In this document: piece by piece, positions 47,201-59,200 of the stretch
Numbering within the stretch: the first letter of the stretch is position 1
Layout: the number at the start of each line of letters is the position of its first letter
NCBI GenBank assembly: GCA_963971285.1
Contig: OZ020248.1
Location: 24,077,873 to 24,141,872, forward strand
Length of the DNA: 64,000 nt
Source: Astropecten irregularis
Taxonomy: Eukaryota; Echinodermata; Asteroidea; Paxillosida; Astropectinidae
Direction of reading: 5' to 3'
The notes under the pieces: generated by a model
Database searches by the model: none
Seen by the model: the letters and a program-made list of their open reading frames with translations, nothing else
Told to the model about the DNA's origin: nothing
Program-made: the position numbers and the translations under genes

Positions 47201-50200
47201 AAGCTTTTGTACCTATGGATTATACCACAAGAAAGCAATCAAAACAAACATAGAAGCACTCAGCAGTGCAGATGCATTCAAAATACATGTAATATTCAAA
47301 GTGGTGCCTGAACCTATTTATGGTTCGTCATGTCATTGAGAAAGCGTGGGTTATGAATCACAATGGAAAGATAATTGATGCTGTCATCCTAGTATAGATA
47401 CAATGTGACGAGAAGGAGGCCACGGCCACCTTCATAATACCCCTGGATAGCTCATGGTAGAGCGTTAATTGCTTGATAATACGCAGGGCTCGGGGGTTCA
47501 ATTTACAATAATTTCGTGTCAAATTTTCTTCATCTACCTGAAAAACTACAATAATAATATGATAATAATTTCGGAGGCTAATCATCCTTATTGGCAGCTC
47601 TACATCAAACTTGTAGCACGTCAGATTTCTATCTCTATGGATGTATACAATGTGTACAGTAATGTACATGTACACTGGGGATGCCTGGGAGACACGTATC
47701 ATTTGGTTGATCCATTTACTTTCATGACTTGCCTGACCGTTAAACGTACAATACATGATTGGTAAAGATCACCTAACAGCACTCACACTTCATCTGATCC
47801 ATGCATGTGCATGAAATGATAAACCTGTGACAAATTTAAGCTCAATCGGACATCTGAATCACAAGAAAATAGCGAAAACCCGACTTATTTGTTCTTATAA
47901 AACATAAATAATGGTTTTGATCTTAAACCGATATCAAAACTGTTTTAGGTCTTTGTTTGACTAATTTCTGGATAAATACAATCATGTAAACCAAATGTTT
48001 TAACGGCATATATTTCTACCAACACCATCTTCATACCCTGAACTACGTAAATATGTTAACATGTTATTAATCCTGTACCGTATCTTTAAGGAACTTAAGG
48101 GTATGTTAAGATATTCATGTTGCAGATAGTGCTCCCTGCCAAAGATTTGATTGGATTTGAGGTTACAACCTCACCTATACAAGCGCGACCTCCACAAAGC
48201 CTGTCAGGCGCTGCCATATACTGTAACAGCACTGCTCTTGTGAAGTTGCATGCGTGCAGTCGATCAAGAATGATCACCGTGAAATTGGAACGTGCATATG
48301 CATACGAGTTCCCTTCCAAACATGATACACTTAAAACATCCCTAACCTATACTAGTTAAACATACACCTGTTTCAAAAAACATGTATCACCTCAGTAATT
48401 AAAATCCTGAACAGAGACATGGGGCATGTTTGTTTAATCATAGAGTAAGGAAGCCCACTCTATGGTTTAATGCACAGGATCACGAAAATTGCGGATCCGG
48501 ATCCCATTTTAGCATACCCTGCATAGGAGGTGGATCCCTAAAGTATCGGATCCTTTGCGTTAAACAAACAGGCCCATGATTGGTCTGTTCGTCTAGAAGA
48601 GTGAACCACTACGTGAACAGATTTAACCCAGCACAATATCACACTTTAAAGACACTCTGCATGATTTCAATCCGACCTGGCGGCCAATTTCATAGAGCTG
48701 CTTAGGCACAAACATTTGCTAAGCACGAAAAGTCTTTCTTGATCAAACAGGATTACCAACCAAATTTTAATGTGATGTTTACTGCTTTTGACTTGTATTC
48801 GGCCATTGTTTGCTGAGCATAACACTCACAAGGAGTTTTGGCTGGCATACTGATTTTATTATACAAAGGTTTTTTATGCTTAAGCAAAATGTTGGTGCTT
48901 AAGCAACTCTATGAAATTGGCCCCTGGTGGTTAAAAGGAATCGATTTAAATTTTGAGGGTATTTTATACATGCGATTTACCTCTGCCCTATGCGTCCGTC
49001 AAGAATTACAAAGGCTGGCCAAGCCTTTTTATCAGAATTGTAATGAAAAAGGACTCAATTCAAATAAAATCCTTCACGTCTCAACCTCCTCGCATCAGAG
49101 AAGTAAGTTCGCGATATCATTCTTTTTTTCGTATAGTAGATCTTCATTTGTCGTTCGGACACTGTCATAATTGTAACCTACATTCGTTGGCTGGATAATT
49201 TGTTCTTCAATCTTTTCAGTCCGACACGGGCGATGCATCTTTAAGTAACGTGATCTTTCTTTCAACACGGACATGACTCCAGGTATAACATACGAGCGAA
49301 GGGCACCACTGTAAAAATATTGTGAGATATTGCGCCATCTATACCGAGAGCTCTCACGGCGCAGCAAGCGAACGATCCTCGAGTACACTCCTTGACGGAG
49401 AAAGCACTCTTCAAACCTTTCCAAAGTAACAGACTACACCTGCTTGACGTTTTTGCTTTTTAGCAAAATATCACAAGTGCTTGCTTAGTCAAATTTCATA
49501 ATTCCACAAGATACTGCAGCACTCAAACACCTCAGTATAGCAATTTTGTTTCTTGTCATTATATTGTTGGTTATGATTTGAAATACTTCAAGTAAGCCCT
49601 CTCGATAAGACCTAGGCCTCTTGATAAAGAGGCATTATCTTTTGGCATCACAGAGATAAGATACGTTTGACATCGTGAACGGTTAAGTGGTGCTCTGTGA
49701 TGTGTTTGTTTCTTTTTCTTCTTTTATATGAAACACATGCTGTAATCTGACAACCAGCGGTTCGGCCCAGGCAAGTACCGGAAAAGCAATCCATCTTAGG
49801 CCGGGGGAAAAGCTCATTAAGCTGATACGATGATGAACATCCGTTGTTTGACGAACATGAATATTTCAGAGGCAGTTTCCGTGTATACGAAGAACTACCC
49901 AGAGGAGTCTGAGGCCCGCGTGTTGCAAGAGTGTAACCTACTGAATAAATTATATCTAACATTTCCATGCTGATTCTGTATACTGCATGGTGATGAGGGG
50001 CTTAGTAGAATGACAGTAATAATAATGAGATGTGGGCGATTCAGAAACACAAATTCACATAAAATAAGATCAAACCTTAAGTTTACTTGTACATAATTCG
50101 AATTTGATGTTTGTTAGGTTATAATATGCTTCTTTTCAACAGCACTTATCGAAGCTAGCAAGAATAAATATCGGAGTATTACTTTTGCAGCATAATATTT

Positions 50201-53200
50201 ACATATACGGGACCGAGGAATAAAAATAACAAAGATCAAGTCTTTGTGTTCATAGAAATTGCCAATAATGAATGCATCCATTATTCTGTAAACATTCTGG
50301 TATCTAGAATGCGTATACGCTCTTTAGTATGCAATTAACCGTAGAGAATTATTGCATGCGATGCCTGACCTATTACAAACTAGGCGTGCACTTGGCTGCA
50401 CAATGAGAGAAATATAAATACGTCAAATAAAATCTAATCGTTTGCTATACCTTTAACGAGACAATACAATACTGGCGTACCTTATTATTATTATTTCCAA
50501 GGTTTGGATGGGGGTTGCCTTTAAGGCTCTGGGTTTCAGGTTCATGGTTTGGGGGTTTATAGATTTGGATTGGCAATCTGGGGCTTAAAATGCTTTTTAG
50601 GTTTGGGGTCTGATGTATGGCCAAAATAAGATGAACAAAAGGTTGAACCAAATCTGCTTTAGCCGTGTTATTGCACGTGATGGATACCTGGAAAATTATT
50701 TTTGAACTTGTAGGCCACGACGTCACGTATAGCATCAGCAGAATATGACCAGCGTCAATTCAAGCTGAAACATTCTTATGGTACGGTACCATTCTGTCTA
50801 TAATGGTGCTTAAATATGTCAGACCTTTCGTTTATAAAGTTGAAATATTATAGGGGTACAATTCTGGGTTTTCACTTTTCAGTTAGGAGTTTGGAATTGA
50901 CGTTTGGTGATTGGGGCTTTGGGTTATGGAAATCCACTGGGATGAATAAGACAACTACTCTAATTAAAAAAAACCCAAATGAATGGCTTCTTTAACGCGG
51001 GGAATGTGCTCGTTACTGTGAATATTTTCCTCCATGCAAATTACGAAAATATGATGGATACCCGGCTCATTGTTTTTAAAGAAAATGTGCACTCAACAGG
51101 CACCGAATATGCAGTGCTCATCTACGTCGGTGAAGGGCAAGCCTAATTTGCATGATTTTATCTCCCCGACGAAAAATCATTAAAAGACCCTATTTAGAAA
51201 ATTGGGGGACGAAATCGTACCGGATCGAACTTTTCGTACTGTTTTTACACACCTCATTATGATTGTGACCAAGTATGTAAGGGCCATTTACACATTATAT
51301 TTAAAAGGTGTGGATGTGGGTTGCGTTTTGGTTAGGCTTTGATTATTTTCGGTTGAGAGTTGTGGTATGAGGGTCATATGGAACAAAAAGGTTAAATTTT
51401 TGTACAAAGCGAAACAAAGCAAACAAATAAAGAAACAAAAAACACGTAGTTTGCTGGTGCAAGCCTGCGTTATTCAATGCTAGTTTGTACTTGCAAAATC
51501 GCCATGCACATCGGCTGCCTTGCCTGGTTTATAATACGTGTGAAGGTCAGGCACGTGGATAATACAGCATGATATAAAGGTCTTGTATCATCTTCTCAGC
51601 GAGGTAATCTTGTGGTACATGTTTTTATCAGGGATATACACGAGCAAGGTTTGCCAGAATGAAGATTTATATTGTGGGTTCGGATTGTTTTGATGGGAAA
51701 AAAAGCTAGAGAAGGCTTAAACAAAACAAATAAATTGCTGAAACATCTTCTCTGTTAGATATTCATGTTATTCATTGCTTAATGTTGACAACAAATCCTT
51801 CCACTCATCCCATGGCCCAAGAATTCCCTTAGGCCTACTTGCGTCCTTGAAGGAAAAATGACTGAAAGGGCATGTTCTCTTATACATCATATCTAAAGGT
51901 AACATCAGACGTTGGTAGCATACCAAAACAGACATCTTCACAGATTTACCTAAATTACTTACAGGGTAGTGATGGCAGAAACATACTGTTAAATATTTCT
52001 ACCTGAAATGCTGTTCACCGTATCTATCCAGAAAAGAGCGCAATAAAATACAAAAAGAACAGTTTTGATGTAGTTTTTGGGAGATCAAAACTCCTGTTAA
52101 TAGATTTGAAAATACCGTGAGTTTATTTCATTGTTTCCTCAGAAAGTGGGCACCGTATGGGATTGGACATTTCATAGATAACTGTTACTGTATTTTTCTT
52201 GATTTATTTCTGCCCATGAATCTGCATTTCTGTGGCAGAAACCCGCAAAGTATGAAGCAATTTCTAAAGGTACTATCAGGTTCAGGTTCAGGTTCAGGTT
52301 CACACTTTGGAATCCAAAACAAACATGTTCACACAGATGTAGAGATAGACATGGAATGATGGATGGTACATGCATTGCATACCGTTAAAATCGTTTTGCC
52401 TGAAATGATGTATTTTTCCAGAAATGAGTAAAGACCGAAAACGGTTTTTGAATCTCCGAGATCAAAACCTCACAATTACAATTACCTCCAAATTTCGCGT
52501 TACAATTGCAACTGACGTTCGCCCCGTTCTGCTGTTTCCAATGATAAATCTGAACAATTCACAGTTTTAATTTCATTCCATAACAAATCAAATTATGAAC
52601 AGACCGCAACTGTTCTAAAAATACCAACTTTACAAAGGTATGAAGTACCTTTAACATTCAACATTGCAAGTCGAAGTCTGGGTTTGAGGAAGCACTTACA
52701 GGGGATACGTCTCATGTAACAACGCCACGACCAAAACTGCCGTTTCCATTCACAGACGAAACGGGATCAATTAGGGCTACCGGTCAGAAGCTGTTTACAT
52801 GGCTTAAAACGCAGAATTACCGTTGCCATGAAACAGCGTGTACAAGTATAGGAAATAGCCCGGGGAAGGAGGTGGGAGAACATGCATGCTAGTGATGCTA
52901 GTCGTGTCATGCAGTCTGATTTAAAGTGTAATGCATTTGCAAATCCCAGGCAAAATAAACAGCATTTGGATGACTTATTTGAATCAATATTTTAAGATCT
53001 ATTTTTATAGAGGAATTATGTTTAAAACATAAATATCAGTACTTTGATTTCAGCTAGTAGTTGTGAGTTTTTAAATGTGTATATAAGGACACCTACAAAT
53101 CTTTTCGGATCCCTTTTTGTTATTGCATAGCCTACGAATGTGCAGCATCAAGAATGTTTTTATACAGACAGATCAGCCAAAACATACTACGGTTGGTGAT

Positions 53201-56200
53201 TGCATTATGGTATAGCGTAAGGCACAGGAAATGTATAGTTTATAGTTATACGATTATTTTCTTCAAATAACATTGCCCGGCCATATAAATGGTACATTTA
53301 CAATCTCGTCAATAACTGTTTGATTGGGGGGTTTTCTTTAAAGGTAGTATTATACTTCGGTTTTTTTCAAAGAAGTACAGATTCATGGGCAAAAATATCA
53401 AGGAAGATACAGTCACATCATCTGTGCAAATTTCACTCCCATACGGTGACCACTTTTGGAGAAAATCGTGAAAAATTGCCACAGCATTTCTTAAGTATTT
53501 TCTCTTTTATATTAGATCTTTTAAAAGATCAAAAAGATTTTCGGTCGTTGTTTTACTAATTTCTGGATAACTACACCATTTCAGGCGGAAACATTTTAAC
53601 GGATAGGTTTCTACCAGCATCATCTTCATACTCTGAAAGTTATATGTAAATCTGTGAACATTTCTGTTTTGGTTTCTTACCAAGGTATGATACTACCTTT
53701 AACGTTTCGTGAACAGGTTTAATAAGTATGACTAGAACTGCTTAGCATTTGCCTCGTAAACAATATACATAAAGCACGAGGGGACACACCTGACACCTTG
53801 CTACTGTTTCCATCACCCGTTTGATGAATCATTCAACTGATGGCTGTTCGGGTGTTCCCGTATAGCGAATATAAATCATATCAGACGGGGTATATGACAG
53901 ACTTGAATGTACGTTTGGCAATTTGATAAGCATTTCAAATTTCTCTAGCGGTGTTTCTTGCAAACGTATTCACAGCTGATTCAACTTATGCTTGTCACTG
54001 TCGTATAATGTCACCATGTTTCATTACTGCAACACTTTAATCAATAAATCTGTTCCATACTCAGTCCTCCATTTGCAATGTTAATACTGGCCTTGGAATT
54101 CAACTCACTGTCAGTTTCGACACTGTTTGGATAGTCACACCGATAGAGACGGTGATTTCAATCTGCAAGCATCGAGCAAAGAACGTTCTTCTCTTACAAA
54201 TCGCATTAACAAACGAAAACTCGGAGTAACTTTTTTTATTCATGCTGAAGGAGAGTGCATTGTAAGGCAATATTCAATGCCTTAAGTTATACCAAAGCTC
54301 ATGCATCAATTACATACGAGAAAGTCTCGCTTCAGCGCCAGCAAATGGCGTTGAAATTGACAAGTTCACACACAATGATACCCTGCAACCTATGCGTCTA
54401 TACATGCATAATTCAAAAGCATATCAATTCACCAGTAAAACAAAGCTCCATAGCTCTGTCTCAGTTCCTCTTCCCACAAAATTTACCACGCTGATCCGAT
54501 TTCATTATTAACTGGAATCGTTATGAACACATCATTCATGGTCGGCGATACAATCTATCAGCTATCTTCGAAGCAATTTCCAACCGCCCCAGCAAATTTA
54601 AAGATTTCCTGAAAAAAGTTCTCTCTCTTTTTTTTGGTTGATAAATTATGTCAATCGTGCCGCTGGTTATAAGAATTAGTCTTTCCAATTTGCCTGGATT
54701 ATATATTCCAGACTGTGGCAGAGATCAAGCTTGAGAAAGCCGCTATAATCTTATCGCATATATACTGCATGCACCGTATAACCATGCACCTGCCTAAGAT
54801 TGCCAGAGGAACCCTGACGCTCCCTGCCTCATCATCGCCCTAAATGAGATATCAGAAACCGATACCCAATTACAGGCCTTATGGCTGACTTGGAGCGAAA
54901 TACGGGAGATAATCGTGCAAGCTGTGCTGATGATGCATGCTTGCCGTGTGCATCCAGTTATACCGATACCTGTGCATCTCAGCTCAGCATAATTATCATG
55001 CAAGTGGGTAGGAAATCATTCAGGCCTAAATAATTGTACGGTTTAATTAAAACAGTATTTGTATGTAGGCCTATACTCATATGCGCCGAAATGGTGCATA
55101 CTTAATTTCGATTTGATGTGAAGCAAATTTGCAAACTGGCTTCGCTCTGGTTCTTATTACTTTCTGAAAAGTAAAGGTGAACGGCCCGTTCTATTGCCGA
55201 ATTATGCAGGGAAAACGGCCAAGTGAATGTGATAATTTTATTAAATTACCAAAGTTCAGAGCTATCGAATAAGACAGCACAATGAAAACAAATCACAGGG
55301 TAACTGAACAAAAAATGTGGAAACATAATTCCGTCTCATGTGTAATTTATCAACGGAATGGTCGTCCGGGAGCGTTTTTCAATCTCGATTCGTCGAATCC
55401 AGTACGATTTTGAATACCTTTTATTATACTATAAAAACTCATATTATCGTTCGTCAAGTGAACATGAAAAATTGATGATCCAAAAACATCATTTCCAGGG
55501 AACTTAAATTATAGGTGGATAAAAAGAAACACAAATGTATAAGAATACGTTCTACAGCTATACAAAAGCCATATTTCAAAAAGCAGGCACAAATATCACA
55601 TGGAATAATGTGAATATTTTGCACTTGGATAATATGGATAGGTTAGGGAGTTTGCGGAGACATTACAATCCTCTCAGTTAGTTAGTTTTTTTTAATAATG
55701 TGTGGTTCCAGTTACTCGACGTTTCGACCATGTTATGTTGTGATGCTTTGTCCGTCTGTATGCTGCTGAAATGGGTCGGCACTTTTATTTAGACTCGGAC
55801 ACAAAATGCTCAAATCAGAAGAGGGACATGCATGCATGTGTTTCAACAAACTTGCTAACATAAAGCACTACATTATGAAACAAAGAAGTCCTCCATTATA
55901 ACATTTCGGCTTGAACGCTAAACAATCTTGTGCGAAGAAGAGTATATACTTGCTGAAGAGAAGTAAAAGAACAGGTCGGCCCACGCGGGATTCGAACCCA
56001 GATCGCGCTAGTTGAAGAATAAAACGAGTGGCGCCAATCAGAATCCTGTCATGATTACTCCCATTTTAATATTCTAAACACTCCTAATGCGGATCATGTT
56101 CAAGTAACTCGATCGCATCACACTTTTTGTGTGTTTCTTGGAAGGCAAAAGATATTGAAGTATAGGTTAGGGAGAAAAAAAGTATCCATTACAGGTACAA

Positions 56201-59200
56201 ACAAGATTGATTCGTAAATAAAGGCTGTCCTTTCCCCCCGGAGCAGACACTCGAGACATCCCGGGAGGGCACCTCATTGGTTGTGATTATAATCTACGCA
56301 TCCACTTCCCTGCATACAGAATTGAATCATTGCAGCGCAACTTCACCGACTGAGGTAGCTAAAGGCTCGCGGTTCCCCTCCCCAAGGAGAGCCGAGCCCT
56401 CGGGCCTCGGGCGCCAAGGCTTCCCACTTGTCGCACCTGCCGCCCAACGACGTTTCGATTAATTCGTCTCAGTTCATAATTTAGTTTTGGGTGAGAACCC
56501 ATGGTTAGAACACGCGGTTAGCACTGGAGATATTAACTTCGGCACGGGCAGCAGCTAGGGCTCGTCTCACAAGACACCCAGTAGAAGAAGCAAAGCGTCC
56601 ATATCTTAATTAACTGATGGATCTCTGTCAATACTATATTAATAATAACACTTGCCGTTCGCTGGAAATATAACCACGCCAGTTAATTAATTACAATCCG
56701 CAAAAAAAAACTCATGGGAATGAAGACGATCAGGGGACATCTTCCGATTATTAAAAACTCAGGAGCGGCTAGGATCGTAATTCCAATTTTATTAAAGTTT
56801 ATATGTTCGTCATCTTGGAAGTTAAAATACTCGAGGTCAGACCTACATCTTACAGTAATACACGTAAAAAAACCAGAATGATTGCAACAATCGTGTTTCA
56901 CGTTCAAGATTATTATTACAGCAAAACAGCAAATGGGAGAAAACTCCTGGCTCCAATGAAATAGATTTAAAACTAATTCTATTGTCAAAATACAATTATC
57001 CTTAAGATACGCACTTAATAGAATTTTATCCACATAAAGGGCCTTCAATAAAGACTCGTGTTCTGTTGACGTCAATATGTCTGAGATCTTACTCCACTTA
57101 AACAGATATCACCAAGAACCGTTACGTCCTTCTAGGATCCGTGAAACACTGCATCTGATATAATGCTTATCTCGTTATACCCCACCGACCTTGGCCTTCT
57201 GCGATAATTAATTATTTCACCTGGGAATATGGCACAGATAATACCCGAATGCATGACTCGAGGAAGGTTGAGCCGCTGTCGACTTGAAACTCCGTGGAAA
57301 TGATTAGGCTTTCTTATCTAGTACAAGTATAACAGAATCTTGCGATTTGAACCATATGCTATGAAGGGACAAGGTTCCAAACGCATTATGTTTGTTCTCA
57401 ATCAATCAGCACGATGGTCTTACTCGGAGTGGCCTAGGCCTATAGGTAGTTCTCCTCGCGGAGTTCAACCCCTGTCGAAAGTTTAGTCGTTTCGCTACTT
57501 TAATTTCACATTATATTACATAATTATAGTTGACAAAATGACTCCGAATCCTTTGTAACCAGCTGATGAAGTGCCTGAATAATATTATAAAGTGAACCTA
57601 TCAAATTATTACAAAAACAAGACGAAATTTGCCAGAATATCTCCTTATAAAAGCTAAAATTGCGAAACCAGCGGTCGATTTCACAAAGATTTGCGATTCA
57701 TTTTTTAGATGAGTTGTTCATGTTTCCAAAGCAGCCAGTTTTGTGACATCACACTTTGCAAGATTGATACGCATCCCATGTTGCGATCTGTCTTAGCCTT
57801 TTGTGAAATCGAGCCCAGGCTCCTTATCAAACGAACATGTTTAAAGGTAATTTCATACCCTAGCTGGTAGCATACCAAGACAGAAATCTTGCCTATAACT
57901 TGCCCGGCGGGTATATTATATAAAAATGGTTTAGAAACATAGCCTACCGTTAAAAATGTTCTGCCTGAACTGCTGTAATTTTCCAGAAAAGAGTATACAG
58001 GGAAAACAGTTTTGATCTCGAGGTGAGATTAAATCTACTGCGAATGGATTTGAAAATATCGTGAGCGTTTTTCACTCTTTCCTCAAAAAGTGGTCACTGT
58101 ATGGGACTGGACATTACACAGAAGACCGTTACTGTATCTTCATTGATATTATTGCCCATGAATAGGCATTTCTTTGACAAAAAAAGTAAGTAACCTTTAA
58201 GTTTGTAACTGATCTTCGGGTCTTAAAGTTCGCTCAATTCTCTCGAGTGTTAACACTTATTCAATTTCAATGTAATTCAAGGAAGAGATTTATCTGGAAT
58301 CCTCCACAATTACGACAGCATAATGAGTTTGAGGCGCCCATTTACTCACGCAGTCCCCTTTCACAAATCAATCATTTTGACTGTGTGGTATAAAGAATTC
58401 GCAATATTGGCGGGAAACGGAATACTTCGTTCACATGCAGTGTTGTTAGATAAGATGCAAGAGGGCCTACTCAAGTCGTCAATCTTACACTGAATTGCGT
58501 CTTCAACTGTCTTACCATAGGACTGTAAGTAAATCTTCAAGATGACAGAAAGTAGGTCACTATATACTAACACTGACAGGAGACTGATATTGAGCATTAT
58601 TCGCAGGCTGACTATCTTAGGTTGTTCATTCCGGGGTGGAAAGAAAATTCCTACTTTTGTTTTCAGTTATTTTGCCTTTTTTTTCATTGGCTGCATGGGC
58701 TGGGCTGGGCTGGGCTGGGTTGGGCTGGGTTGAGTTGGGTTGGGTTGGGTTGGGTTGGGTTGGGTTGGGTTGGGTTGGGTTGGGTTGGGTTTGGCGTGGA
58801 CGTGCTGGGCTGGGGTGGGCTGGGCTATAGGCTTGGCTGGGCTGGGCTGGGCTTGGCTGGGATGTGATGGGATGGGCTGGGCTATAGGCTGGGCTGGGCT
58901 GGGTTGGGCTGGGCAGGGGTGTACGGGCTTGGCTGGGTGGGCAGCAATGGGTTGGGCTGGGCAGGGTTGTACGGGCTTGGCTGGGTGGGCAGCAATGGAT
59001 TGGGCTGGGTTGGGTCGAGTTGAAATGAATAGTGTCATCCCTGGTATATATACTGTGTGACGTCATTCGGACAAAAATGAACTTGCTCCATTGACATTAT
59101 CTCAAAGATCATTCACGCAAGAATTCGCACAGCCAAGGAACTAAACTTAGCTGAATATTACTTGCAAAAGATGAATTGGTCTTTAAGGCGACAAAACTCA

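Noticed and set aside
58735-58790. Telomeric repeat insertion
   Set aside because: The unit is TTGGG, not TTAGGG, and it grades into TGGGC pentamers.
58626-59066. Proline/glycine-rich frames up to 146 codons
   Set aside because: They come from the TGGGC/TGGGT array and exist on both strands in several frames.
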